Assembly: GCA_963920635.1 (NCBI GenBank)
Contig: OY987303.1
Span: 18,268,175-18,332,174 of the forward strand
DNA length: 64,000 nt
Reading direction: 5' to 3'
Source: Pseudeuparius sepicola
Taxonomy: Eukaryota; Arthropoda; Insecta; Coleoptera; Anthribidae
This document shows positions 38,757 through 50,879 of this stretch, one piece after another (the first letter of the stretch is position 1; the number at the start of each line of letters is the position of its first letter). The notes under the pieces were generated by a model that had not been told where the DNA came from, ran no database searches, and saw nothing but the letters and a program-made list of their open reading frames with translations. Both the position numbers and the translations under genes were made by a program.

Positions 38757-39566
38757 CTTTTCGTCTCGTTTTGGTATTTTGGTATAATCAGCTGCTTTCG
38801 GCAGCGTCTATGTGCGGACTCAGTCAAATTTAGCTTCGGTGTGTCCAAGTGACAGTGAAGGTTTTCGGTTTTCGGGATCGTTCATACTGGTTCAAACATT
38901 CGGCAGTGAAAATATTAGTGGGTTTTGTAAGTTTCGTGTGTTTTACCGTTATCTGTGTTCTGTGTTGTACTTGTTCGTGTTACTTTTCGTGTTATTCATT
39001 GTGCAAATGGGCTCGTTACTAACCTGAACTTATGACCCGGTTGCATTTTTTACTGCATTGATGCCAACTTAGGATGTCCTAATTGACAGCCCTTGTAAGG
39101 ACTTTTAAAAAAATTTTAACCATAGTGTGTGTAATGGTGTTTGTGTGGGTGTATAATACGAGTAGGTAGGTATGTACTGAACTCTCGCAACTGAATTTTA
39201 AACCACTTCCACCCAACCGATTGAGCTGAAATTTTGCACACACTTCTGGTTCTAGGGACAATGCAATCTAGTATACTCAGTATTGTGATTTTTTCAAAAT
39301 GGCCGCCACTCTAAGATGGCGGATTACCTTATTTCTTCACGACCTCCTCGACATGGGTATCAAATAAAAGAGCTCGACGAGTAGAAAACAGTAAGATGAG
39401 TGACGTCATACTAAATCCAATACGGCTCATGCCCCAAGATGGCGGACTAAATTTCTTTACCACCCTCCTGACATGAGAATCAAACAGGTGCTATAAAGAA
39501 CAAAAGAGAACAAAAAAAATCCATTCTAAAACCAACCAATCACTGTCCAATAAAATTAAGCTATTA

Positions 39567-40084
39567 TACAGAGTGTTTCACTTAATAATAGTGAAACAAC
39601 CTTATAACTTCTTCAATTTTTAACCGACCAGAACGAAATTATTACCAAAGGCAGATGGCATTGTTGCCTACTTTTTTCCACAAAATTAGTTGTCTACTCC
39701 AAAGTCAAAGCCACCTGCGATGGCACAATCGAGGCTAAAAACTAAAAATCCGAAAATCATATTACGCATTTTTTCTTTAAAAAAAACTAGAAAAAGTTGT
39801 TTAGAATCGATCCGGAACCCTAAATCCAAAATTTTGTTAAAATCAAAAAATATTAAATAAGTCCAAAAATAGCAATTTAATAATTTCCTGCCTAATGTGA
39901 ACTTTCGGATTTTTAGCCTCGACTGTGGCATCTCAGGGGGCTTTGACTTTGGAGTATGCAACTAATTTTTTTGGAAATAAGTAGGCAACAATGCCATCTA
40001 CCTTTGGTAAAAATTTTGTTCTGGTCCGTTAAAAATTAAAGAAGTTATAAGGTTCGTTCACTCTTAAGTGAGACACTCAATGTA
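39567..40084. mobile_element. TACAGAGTGTTTC foldback, 518 bp
   Basis: The left end TACAGAGTGTTTCACTTAA and right end TTAAGTGAGACACTCAATGTA (imperfect) are inverted. Arms include AAGGCAGATGGCATTGTTGC against GCAACAATGCCATCTACCTT. Confidence 0.75.
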
Positions 40085-41055
40085 TATGGGAGATGATATA
40101 GGGTGTATAAAGGAATAAATTGGCCCTTTCAAGACTCTGCAAATACGACGCTAGGCGTCGCGACGCCAAGAAATATTTGTTTCTCACCAACATACCACTT
40201 TTGTTACATCGTCCGAAAGCCCTAATCCCTAATTTTTCTGAATATTTTTCATTATTATTGTTTTCCGTTAAAAAGTTACTATTAAAAAACGCTATAAAAT
40301 ATAAATTTTTGTTAATACCTATTACCAGGGTTGACGTACCTAGCGTTTTCGATGATTTTATTTTTGGATATGTTTTTAAAAAAATTTTAAATTGTTATCT
40401 ATCAGGGTTAAATATTAATTTCATTATCTCTAATATTCATCACCTTTTTAAACAGATTATCATTTGATTTCTATTTGTGTTTTGTTTTGTTTCAAATAAA
40501 TACCTGTCACTTAACAATATCTTTTTTATAATGCAAATGGTTACTACTTACTTTAAAAACTACATGAGCAATTGTTTAAAACAACTGGCCATGTTTTGCT
40601 TGGGACAGTTTTTTAAGTAAAAGAAGAGTGGAAGTTAGCTAATAAAGAAATAACACATGAAGCGGGCATAAATGTTTTTTTTTTCCAATACAGCATTAAA
40701 ATTAGTCATCAATAGCAGTTCTATTCAGAGTTACGAAGAAAAATTTGGATCTTTTAGAATATGGAATGTTGTAGCCGTAACATTCGAAAAACTGATGTGA
40801 AGTGTCGATTTTCACAAAATTATTAAAAGCCATAATATCTCGAAAACTAACGATTTTTACTAGTTCTGATCCATCAGCCCTCTAAGGGATGACGTTGACT
40901 TTTGGGACACCCTGTCTCCCTACCTATACCTTATAATTGCAAATATAGGTACGATCCCTTTCATTCAGCCAGCCTTTGTGTAGTAATAGGCAAGATCAGC
41001 ATCGTGTATTGAACAAACAGCGACACGATAGTAGGTATAATATTAAATTATTATT

Positions 41056-41188
41056 ATGAGAACTAGACGGAGTCGAAACACCTGGCCTGAACTTATGCGG
41101 AAAGTAGATGTGCTTGCCACGATAACTCCTCCAAAACGCAAAACAAGGAAACTATTTAATAAGAACTGAAGAATTAAAATTTTATCAG
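41056..41188 (+). other. Possible exon with 37-codon basic small ORF
   Basis: ATG at 41056 opens a 37-codon ORF (stop 41167-41169) with N-terminus MRTRRSRNTWPELMRK and a basic TPPKRKTRKLF tail like a nuclear-localisation signal. Nineteen bases after the stop is a consensus donor, ATCAG|GTAAGT. TATAAT-like sequence precedes it (about 41036). It could be a small gene, a broken-off piece of a transposon protein, or chance. Confidence 0.25.
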
Positions 41189-41606
41189 GTAAGTTCTAAA
41201 TATCTATAACCGGCATAACCGCATCTATTTAGGTAAGCCTCTATCCTTGACTGCACATGACAGCATCAATCAAGGTACAACTGGAACTAATATTTTAAAA
41301 AGAAAATATACCAAACCTAATCGAGTTGAGTTATGTAGATTCTATGTATTTTTCTAAAGTCGTTCATGCTTTTCCTCCATAACATATAAAGAAAAAGCCC
41401 TCTATATCAGTAATCATTGTGAATTTCCGGTACCTCAATCATAATATTTTAGCACAAAATATATGCAGTACTTTTTACAACATAAGAAGCTTAAAAGTTG
41501 GGGTCCATTTGATAGCTGTGCCGATGCCGATGGTTATTCAAATGTGACGCAAAAAACAATATTATTGACACCAGTTGACTCCTGGAATGCCCATTTGATG
41601 AGCATA

Positions 41607-42313
41607 TACAGGGTGTTAGTAAATAAGTGCGACAAACTTTAAGGGGTGATTCTACATGAAAAAATAACGACAGTTTATAAACGTATGTCCGCAAATGCTT
41701 CGTTTCCGATATACAGGGAGTCAAAGTTTTTTTAAAAAAATGATAATTTCTTTATTGCGCTGAAACGGATTAAGATATTCAAATTAAATTTGGTGGGTTT
41801 TAAGAGGACTAGAAAGCGCATTTTTTGACACCCGCTTAAAAATTTTATGTTAATCAGTGGCGTGTAGAGGGGTAATGGCCTCGATATTTTTTAAGAAAAT
41901 AAATGATACGCCACTGAGATAATTTAAAATAAAAATTATTTTTAAAATCCTCGTTTAATTAGTGTCAAAAAAGCTCTCTTACCTTTTTTTCACAGGGGCC
42001 GCCATTTTTATGCAAGAAAATAAAACAACATAAGGCGTATTTTTAATTTCTATTACAACAATATCAAAAACCTATCTTATACAGCAACAATTAATCAAAA
42101 AACAAATGAAAATAAATATATCTCGAATAAAACATTTTTAGTTAGGTGCGCATAGCTATAACAATAAATAAATTATCATTTTTTTAAAAAAACTTTGACT
42201 CCCTGTATATCGGAAACGAAGCATTTGCGGACCTACGTTTATACGGCAAACTGTCATTATTTTTTCATGTAGAATCCTTAAAGTTTGTCGCACTTATTTA
42301 CTAACACCCTGTA
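41607..42313. mobile_element. TACAGGGTGTTAGTAAATAA foldback, 707 bp
   Basis: Both ends read TACAGGGTGTTAGTAAATAA inward. Arms pair through CATTTGCGGAC/GTCCGCAAATG and an inner TACAGGGAGTCAAAG copy. A 62-bp unit bounded by CAGTGGCGT and ACGCCACTG (41855-41916) sits inside, like a minimal hAT-type remnant. Confidence 0.85.
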
Positions 42314-43030
42314 TATTATGTTTCTGAAATTCTGAAATGAAATGCAATTTTAAACAATTTTGAAATGAATTTTTCCTAGAAAGAAAATCATCGAAATGTA
42401 GTATTTAAGGTAAGGAAGATATTGAGGATATTTTCTACTGAGCCCAATGTTAGAAGCCTAATTTAAGTAGATTCCATATTGCTCTAAAAAGTTCCCATGC
42501 CCCATATTACTAATTTCCTCCCATTTCAAAAGCATCTCCGTGCTTCTCCATCTCCCTACATTCCGAAAATATGATTAATGGTAGCCGCATAGGTATATTA
42601 TGCGACACAGGGCGACAGTTTGATGAATATAGATTGTTCTACATTCAGGTATAAAGCGGTGGTGTTGCGTGCGCCGGCTAAAAGGATTTTTTTCAACGCA
42701 AATGGGCTTCATTACATAATTTTTATCATGGCAAACATCAGCCGAGATCACCGCTATCGCTAATGGGTGGAAGCCATTTTTATGATGATACCGGAGCTTC
42801 GTGACTAGCGCTCTGAAAAGGCTTTTTGTCTTCACATCCGTTTGATATCGATCACTGCCGTGCTAGAACAACTTTTTTTATCGACAGAAATAGGTACAGA
42901 GTATGAATTGATTTTTGTCCAATAGTACGCATTTTCAAAGTAGATTTTACGTTTTTTTTTTTCAAAGATTGGTAGTGTTATTACAATTAATAACCTATAA
43001 TAATTTGAACCTTCAGTCTTCGGGAGAATG
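42314..43030. other. Sequence without recognised features
   Basis: The 86-codon minus ORF at 42575-42835 has no motif. Nothing else stands out. Confidence 0.4.
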
Positions 43031-43032
43031 TC

Positions 43033-43365
43033 TATGACTACGTTTATCTCGACGCGTTCGATCCGATTGATTGAGAGAGGTTTGAATTCACTGGAGCGGA
43101 CTCAAATAGACGGCGTAAACCCTACAGATTGAAATTCAATCATATTTTAAAATTTCAAGTCAAGCCGCTATTTCCAAACAGAAGTTGGCCAGAATGTGCA
43201 CCAAGCTACTGTTGAATAAGAATAATAAGTTAATGTCACTAAAAAGAATTGAAAACCGTAGGATTCAATACTGATGATGCAAACGTAGAATTATAAAAGA
43301 TTTTACATAACTCAATCGGATCCATTTCAATCCGATCGAGTTGTCACGAGATAAACCTAGTCTAT
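43033..43365. mobile_element. MITE of about 333 bp
   Basis: TATGACTACGTTTATCTCG at the left is the inverse of CGAGATAAACCTAGTCTATA at the right, with further pairing at GATCCGATTG/CAATCCGATC. A short hairpin (TTCCTTT..AAAGGAA) follows at 43368-43396. Confidence 0.65.
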
Positions 43366-43399
43366 ATTAGGGTTCCTTTATTAGGAAAGGAACCCTAGT

Positions 43400-46260
43400 C
43401 TATATATGCGAGAATAATTATTGAAGATGACGGACAGATTTGTAATTGACACGATTTTTTATCTAGTGTGTGAATTTTAAATAAGTAAAATATACCTACT
43501 CTGTTTATCATGTTCATGTTATTATTATCATTATCATTATTATCATGTTCAGTGCAATCTATTTTTTTCACCAGCTATCTAATAACATTTAGAGCAATTC
43601 AGATTTTACTTCCCATTACTGTTAAAGTCGATGAGAATATTTTTCTTTAAAGTGACAAAATTAATAATTTAATTGCAATCTATATGCACAGTGCCTTTGA
43701 AAAGAACCCTAGGAAGGAGCAAATTTGGGCTTAACGCTCGACCAGGACAGTCTCTGCATATGGCGGGATGCCGTTTCCGTTTTTACAGTAGCGCGCACCT
43801 TTGAGTGGTTTCGACAAACTCATCGAGGCAGAAATTTTCATTTTTCGTGAAATCAGTACCTACAAAAAAGGCAAAACATTATATGGCACGTTTATGTCTT
43901 TAAGTTTAGGAATCCTTGATGGTACACCAATTCTATTTTTAAATTTCCAATTATGAAGCGCGTCAAAAGTTAATTTAAATTACAAAATCATTATCCATGG
44001 ATTATAATCCTCAAACAATTTAGTTTTGGCGGTCAGAAAAGTGCCACAAGCCGCACAGCTAAGCATATTGACTCGAAAAAGTATCTAAATACCACATACT
44101 GACACCTATAATTCTGTCAGATATCAAAATAATGTGTCAAAACTTGATTACCTACTATAATACACATAGAGCTTTGACTCCTTCCTGGGATTTTTTAATC
44201 AAAGCACACTGTACGTACATAATATACTTTTTCTTGTTATCCTACTAAATCATTTTTTTGCCAAAAAATGTTCCTTCTTTAGTTTGATAACTTATTTTTT
44301 TTACTTTAGTGTGAGAATAATATTATTTTTGTTATTAACACATATTTAGATACTAAAATCTTAACTTAAGATTTACTTTGTAAATATCTAGAATATCGTT
44401 TGACAGTTAGAGTTGTTATCAACAGTGTACAATAGCTTCTAATTCCACTAGTGGAATTAAAAAAGCCATAGATAGTCAGAAGCATTGTTGAAACCGTTCG
44501 CAAAATATCCTGCTACATACCAACTTTGAAACTTTAATTTTGGGGCGAAAATAAATAAAATTAAATTAGATAAATTGTAATATCTTACAATTCTTAGGAC
44601 TCGATACTAAGTTGTGTGTGGTATAAATATTTTAATTTAGTTATTGATTTATATATAAAATTCTATGCGGAAATTTCAATAATGGTTACCCTTAGCAAAT
44701 TATTATTATTAAATTAACCAAAGGAACATCGTATTAAAATATTAGTTGCGTTTTTAGATACTATATAGTATTCTTATCTAAATATTTTAATAATTTCGGT
44801 AAAATTTCACAACATATAATTTTAATATGATATCCCAAATGGTTAAAACAAACATGTTAACAATAAATTTATTACTTTAATGAAAATGAAATAGGTATTT
44901 CTAAAACGACGAAAGATAATGGATTTTAGAAGTGCAAAAATATATAAGGTGTTCCATTAAAAAAACAAGTTTACATTTTTGTTTTACTTACTTATAGGTA
45001 CTACTAACAAAGCTGTAGCTGACCTGTAGGTTTTTTCTATTACTTAAATATTTACATTATCGTAAATTTTCTTCTTAGTTCCTGACTTTTATGAATTAAG
45101 TATTCAAATATTTACCATATAAAGCGGACAACCAAGTCGAATTGGCATATCGCATCCAGGAAAATAGACAATTTATTTTAAGTTGTTGAAAATAAAAAAA
45201 TACATATCTATAAAATGTATCTATTGAGAATGCATGATTACATAACTATATAGCCACTATCAGGTATATTATTCTTCAATATTTGAGAATGCGTGAATTG
45301 TCCTACACACAAATATAAATATTCTACGTTTTATAAAGGAATATTTTTATTCTCTATACAGCGATTTACGCCTAAAAGATGTGACCAGCTGCCCCCATTT
45401 CTAAACCAATTTGTCGTGTCCGACGCAGCAACCTTCCCTACGGTTTCTGCAAATTTGTTCATCTGCCCACAATTTTCTTTTCATTTGAAAAGGCACGCGC
45501 GTCAGTCTGTTGTGGACGGAAGCGTCCAACAATAAGTTTTGAAAGAATTACAATTCGGTTACTGTCACGTTGCTGGACGCTGGTCTATAAATTTTCGATG
45601 CAACTGGACCTCCTGCATTTCTATAGGTTATGTGGAGCATTGAAGTACTACCCTTCTGTTACCTCATGCCATTAGCAGGTGTTTTAGAAAACTGGTAACA
45701 TCCTTTGTAAAACTTATTGTATTAAATAAAGTCAGTAATAGTTATTTATGTACGGAGTGCAAAAAGTGATTGTTTATTGCACGAGAAACGAAAATTATCC
45801 ACCAACTTTGTTCTTCTTTTTGTTCTTTCCTAACCATTAAATTTGACGCATAAAATTTACTTTAATGGCTCTAAGATCCTGGCATATTATAGTTTAGCTG
45901 TTGGTAAGGGCAATAAACAAGGTATGATTACGGGGTAAAAACGCAACGCTTAGTTGAAGTAAATACCGTGACGAACACCCCCGATAAAACAATGTGAAAG
46001 AGCAGATGCTCCACCAACTTCCCGTTAAGTTGCTAACCAACCCCTTAATAGACTAATCATTTAGGCAGGGCGTTGCGTTTTAGCCCAGTGGTGTAGTCAC
46101 ATTCGGAAAAATACCACCAAAAAATGTTTTTTTTTGTAATTTTTCTAGAACTTCCTTGTGTATATAAGATATGTTTCATTTAGTTATATAAGATATTATG
46201 TTTCATTTAGTGCTGGAAAAAACTACATGGAAATATGTGATAATCTATACTTGAGTTGCA
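43400..46260. other. AT-rich intergenic sequence
   Basis: There is a lone foldback end (AAGGTGTTCCATTAAAAA near 44946) and an ORF of 80 codons at 45293-45535 without motifs. Otherwise nothing. Confidence 0.4.
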
Positions 46261-46266
46261 TATAAC

Positions 46267-46630
46267 TATACTAAAATCGAGCAATCCGTACGCCTGGCGT
46301 AAATAAAACCACGTGTTCAATGACGTTCCGCGATTGGTCGGTAGGCTATAAAATTTCACCCGACTCGGCAACAGGGACGTACTCGATCGCAAAAGTGTAG
46401 TTATACGGTTTTATCTTTTTGTTTTCAGCTATTTAGACACTGCCACAAATAATTTTATCGATGTTTTGAACATTTTAATTAAGCCAATAATTCTTTCCCG
46501 AAATATTTTGATGTAAATAACTGTAAAACTAAAATTAAATAAAGGTCGTGCCTCAGTGCGGCCCCGGCGAATATCTCAACGCACGTGCTCTTGTTTACGC
46601 CAGGCGTAAGAGTTGCTCGATTTTAGTATA
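46267..46630. mobile_element. TIR element with internal TATA promoter and poly(A) signal
   Basis: The ends TATACTAAAATCGAGCAA and TTGCTCGATTTTAGTATA are perfect inverses, with pairing continuing through TACGCC(T/A)GGCGTAA and CACGTG. Inside are ATTGG (CCAAT, about 46334), TATAAAA (46347-46353) and, after about 190 bp, AATAAA (about 46536), like a miniature transcription unit or an LTR-like regulatory block. No ORF on the transcribed strand is convincing. Confidence 0.7.
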
Positions 46631-47905
46631 CATATTAGTATTACAATAGGTAGGCTTAGGTACTTTTTGAAGGAGCTACGCCGCTGTTTTCACTACAGCT
46701 GAAATTTTGTGCTCTCGCCCTTTTAAAACCGATCACCTGCGTTCTATAATTATCGACGAACTACCCTGTTGAGAGGGCATAATGAAAATTGGATGTGATT
46801 CACGTAATTACTGATTCATCCTGTGATTTGCGTGTACCACAAACGCTTCCAATATTTTTTTGTGGTGCTAATGAAAAACATTCCGCGAGCATTTGAGTCG
46901 ATCCTATAATTTAATATAAACACAAATTCGACCTTATCAATTCATCGATAGGCTGTCCTTGAATTGTTTAAAAAAATTAGATAACGATAACCACAAATCT
47001 AAAAACGTCAAAAATATTAATAGCGCAATCATTCGGCTGATATAACGCTGAAACAAAATCAGATTTGGCAATTAATCGAAATAAAAACTGGCAAATATTT
47101 GGTTTCGGAGGTACCTTTAGCGGGAATATGGAGATAATGATGATTCGATATTGCAAGCGAACAGTGAGTTTGATAGCGCGAACAAACAAAAATATATATC
47201 GATAAGGCTCGTAGCACGGCCAGATATCGTGTAAATTAACAAAAACCATGATATTATTTTTGCAATATTCAAATTTTGGTAGCAAAGTCTACGGCGCACG
47301 TGAGCTTTTGTTAGTCACCTACCAAAAATTTCCACTGTTCCATATTTTATGATCAAAACAATATATTTCAATTAGGTGTATATTTATTATGGACGTTGAT
47401 ATACCTACCTACTTACTGAAGAGTCAAAATTGCATGTTTATTTATCACAGAGAAGCAAACAAAAATACAAGGAATTACTTTATGGATTACATTCTGAAGA
47501 GGGTAATCTACTCCAATGAAGTACCTGGATGAGGACTGTATATAGCAATAAATATTGTATCACAACGAGCTGCACTCGACTTGACGTTGTTCTTAATGCA
47601 AATAGTTGAGCTTTTTGTTGGGTTAGGTAATTGACTTGTTTCCGCTATATTTCGCTGATGCTGATGAACCCAGTCAAGATTAAAATGCAGTTATAAGCAG
47701 TATTTGGTGTATTTTCATTTATGAGTTTATCGATCTGTAATATGTTTAAATAATAGGTATGCTATAAGTTAATTTAAGCCATAAAAAAATGAAATCTACA
47801 ATATATCATAATAGATCTTCTTTAATAACGGCTGTATTTATACATCAATGAAGTAACATAACGGGTATTTCAGCCAAAATCATGTGTTATTTATTCTTTA
47901 CAATG
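46631..47905. other. Sequence without recognised features
   Basis: ORFs of 60-102 codons on the minus strand (46977-47299) have no motif. Confidence 0.4.
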
Positions 47906-47908
47906 AAC

Positions 47909-47950
47909 CAAGCTTTCGGCCATATTTTTGGCCTTTGTCAGGGCTAAAAT
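47909..47950 (-). ncRNA. Hammerhead-like motif, second type
   Basis: Minus strand: TAGCC, CTGACAA, an AGGCC...TGGCC stem, then GAAAGCTTGGTT. The outer strands AGCC/GGTT can pair and AGCT gives a palindromic mini stem III. The core has A where G is expected (CTGACAA), so it is probably inactive. Confidence 0.3.
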
Positions 47951-47968
47951 AGTGTTAGGTAATAGTAT

Positions 47969-48090
47969 ATTATACACCTAGATTGAGAAGTGAGCCATTA
48001 TTTACTGAGCGTTTTTATATCCTAAGGCGCGTAGCGCCGAAGGATATAAAATGCGAGGTAAATAATGGCCTTCTCAACCGAAGTGTATAT
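47969..48090. repeat. Palindrome around GGCGCGTAGCGCC
   Basis: GAGAAG..GCCATTATTTAC at the left mirrors GTAAATAATGGCCTTCTC at the right, with the centre near 48030. A separate pair of TTATTTACCTAGGTA repeats follows at 48249 and 48278. Confidence 0.7.
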
Positions 48091-48751
48091 AGAATTTTTT
48101 TTACTAGATACTAACATTGAAATATTGCCATATTTTAGTAATTTCTCGCTTTTTTCAAATACTTCAAAATATCAAGTAGCCTGGGAGTTCGGTTGTCAAG
48201 CTGATAAAATGACACTAATTTTTAAATGTCACATAGAAAATTTTTCATTATTTACCTAGGTATTTTTTTATTATCATTATTTACCTAGGTAGAGAAATAT
48301 TACTTCTCATTAGAGGAATGAGGTAAATAATGGTGATTTCTCAGGCTAGAAGTAAAACAAATATATTATTGAGTAAGAATTATTTATATACTTACTATTG
48401 AAATGAATATTGAAAAGTTTTGATCCTAATGGATATAAACTTCAACTTCCAAAAATTAAATAAATTGTTTTGTAAATATTTTTGTTGTTGTCTACTGAAA
48501 ATTTTGTAATAAATATTTATGGTTGTTATAGAAATTTGAAATAAAAGAAAATTTTCATATATGAAGTAAGTTATGAAAAAACAAATGATAGCAGACAGTA
48601 ATATTGTTTTAAGGTTATAAAAATTTTAGGTTAGGTACCAAAAAGTTTGAAAATAACCAAAAGAAATGTAAATTTTAGGTTATTTGTCAAAAGGGTCAGA
48701 AAATATTTGACAATAAGAATGTCAGTTTGAAAACCGAACACTTGGTTAATA

Positions 48752-50060
48752 TACAGGGTGAGTTTTTTTATGCCCACTATGGGGATCTCTGAAACTACCA
48801 GAGCTAGAACAAAGGTCAAATGGGGAAAGAATTGCAATTTTGAATGCTCAATCTAATGCCCTTTTTGGATTTTTAAAAAAGTTCATGGCTCACTAGATAT
48901 TTTGAAAAGAGTGATTTTTTGCTATTTCATCAGATCTCTGTAGCTCCGTTATTTCTGATTATACAGAAAAACTGTAGAGATAAAAATTGTCGGCCATTTT
49001 TTGAGCTTTCCAAAGATATAATACTCGGCATAGTTATAATAAAAAATAAAAAAGATATGGCTAATTTTCTGATTTTTTTAAAAGTTTCACATAGTCAGCC
49101 ATAGAATATTTTCATAAATTACGTAATAAGACATACTTCAAACTTTCAAATATTTTATTTTTAGCTGGTAACAAAATAAAATAAAAATTATCATGATTGA
49201 GATCCACCACATAATTATTTGCCCGTAAGAATTTACCTAGATCAGCTCTATCCAAATAGTACAAAATAAAGTATGAGACAATTGTTGAATTAAGGGCAGC
49301 TGTTTTAGAAGCAATTGCCAGTATTGACAAGCGCTCTCTAAGAAAGGCGACAAATTCAGTTTTAAAAAGATGCAATATTTGCATAAATAATAATGGTGGA
49401 TTGTTTGAACACCTTTTTTATTTTAAAAGGTGACCTTTTAAAATAATCATAATTTGAATTTGAGTTTTTTAATTTTTGTTTTATTTTGTTACATTTTGTT
49501 ACCAGCTAAAAATAAAATATTTGAAAGTTTGAAGTATGGCTAATTATAAAATAGAACGTAATTATGAAAATATTCCATGGCTGACTATGTGAAATTTTTT
49601 AAAAAAATCAGAAAATTAGCCACGGCTCTTTTATTTTTTATAATAACTATGCCCAGTATTATATCTTTGGAAAGCTCAAAAAATGGCCGATTTTATAAGG
49701 CCACAGCCAACTATGATTTACATTTAAAAAAACAAAAGTTTATGTCATATCTCAAAAATCACAAACAACATAAAAAATTTGATTAGATTGTCTTATTAAG
49801 CCCAAAATTATCTACAATTTTTGTCTGTAGAGTTTTTCTGTATACCTAATCAGAAATAACGAATCTACAGAGATCTGATGAAATAGCAAAAAATCACTCT
49901 TTTCAAAATATCTAGTGAGCCATGAACTTTTTAAAAATTCAAAAAGAGCATTAGATTGAGCATTCAAAACTGGAAGTCTTTCCCCATTTAACCTTTGTTC
50001 TTTGTTCTAGCTCTGCTAGTTTCCGAAATCCTCATAGTGGGCATCGAAAAAAACCCTGTA
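48752..50060. mobile_element. TACAGGGTGAG foldback, 1.3 kb
   Basis: The left end TACAGGGTGAGTTTTTTTAT and right end CGAAAAAAACCCTGTA are inverted, and the arms match over several hundred bases (for example GCCCACTATG and CATAGTGGGC). The ORFs at 48919-49104, 49112-49384 and 49577-49786 are arm or spacer sequence without motifs. Confidence 0.85.
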
Positions 50061-50284
50061 TAGGGTAGTGCACAATAAATTCACAGGAAAATTTTTATAT
50101 ATAGGGTTATAGTGAGTTATTTTGATTGCTTTTCATCTAAAAGCTAAAAGTAAAATCAAATATAATAATAAATGCAACTTAGATCTTCTATATCAGTTCT
50201 TTTATTCATTGGATAATTTTCTTTATTAATTTCAAACATCTCAACCTCTTAGTTAGATTAGGTTAGGTTAGGTAGATTTTTTCT

Positions 50285-50870
50285 CTGTGTAAAATTTTAA
50301 CATTGTTAAAATTTGCATGATGACCTGTGATATTTATATGTTCAGAAAAAGCAGAAGAAATTTTATTTAATTTAACATCACTTTTGTGTCCTGAAATTCT
50401 ATTATATAAATTTTGGGAAGTTTGGCCCATGTATTTTTTTATTACAATTATAACAAGGGATCAAATAAACAACATTAGATTCACACATTAGTGGAGTTTT
50501 ATTTTTTAACTTAGTGTATAATTTTCCAATTTGTTTGACATTTTTAAAGGCTATTCTAATATTATTTTCATCTTTAAAAGGTTTAATAATTTTTGGTGTC
50601 AATTCTTCAATGTAAGGTATATAACCATAGAAAAAATTATTGATTTTCATTATTTTGTTGATTTGGTCCAGAATTTCTGTTTATGGTAGGAATATTTTGT
50701 TGTATTCTAGTATTAAAAATGATCTTATTTAGAAATTTTATAGGATATGAATTATCAATTAAGATACTTTTTAATTTGATCAAATTTTTTTGTAAAAGTG
50801 TTGGATGTACTAATATTTCAATTCTATTTTTTAGCGTTAAAACTAAGTTAGTTTCCATTCTAATACTTTG
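50285..50870 (-). pseudogene. Penelope-like retroelement fragment (RT end plus GIY-YIG domain)
   Basis: Minus-strand pieces show the C-terminal part of a Penelope-like protein: ENNIRIAFKNVKQIGKLYTK, then CESNVVYLIPCYNC leading into the GIY-YIG nuclease. A one-base slip in an A-run near 50433 breaks the frame. In the next frame MGQTSQNLYNRISGHKSD and FSEHINITGHHANF continue it. An upstream piece (50637-50858) supplies the LKSILIDNSYPIKFLNKI segment. The reverse transcriptase core is missing, so this is a 5'-truncated dead copy. Confidence 0.75.
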
Positions 50871-50879
50871 ATATGAGTG

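Larger units (their letters stand above)
37101..39106 (+). mobile_element. TIR element, second copy, interrupted by a hAT element
   Basis: AAGAAGTCC at the left and GGACTT at the right delimit a copy of the element at 28564-29156 in inverse orientation. Its two halves (37101-37324 and 38757-39106) are separated by the hAT insertion, with CTTTTCGT duplicated. Confidence 0.75.
36071..40914. mobile_element. Large foldback element split by later insertions (4.8 kb)
   Basis: The left end TACAGGGTGTGTCAAAAGTC plus AACGTCATCTCTTGGAAGG is the inverse of the right end ATGACGTTGACTTTTGGGAC/ACCCTGT. A second matching block pairs TTCAGTTTTTCGAGTG (about 36315) with ATTCGAAAAACTGA (about 40783), with GGAATATGT/ATTCCATA-like sequence beyond. 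The interior holds a tandem duplication, a TIR element interrupted by a hAT element, and a smaller foldback. The 115-codon ORF at 40120-40467 is unrecognised. Confidence 0.65.

Noticed and set aside
40120..40467. 115-aa ORF as a gene
   Set aside because: AT-rich, no motif, lies inside the split foldback; no splice or promoter evidence.
50255..50278. TTAGG repeated three times (insect telomere motif)
   Set aside because: Only three units; too short to call an interstitial telomere.
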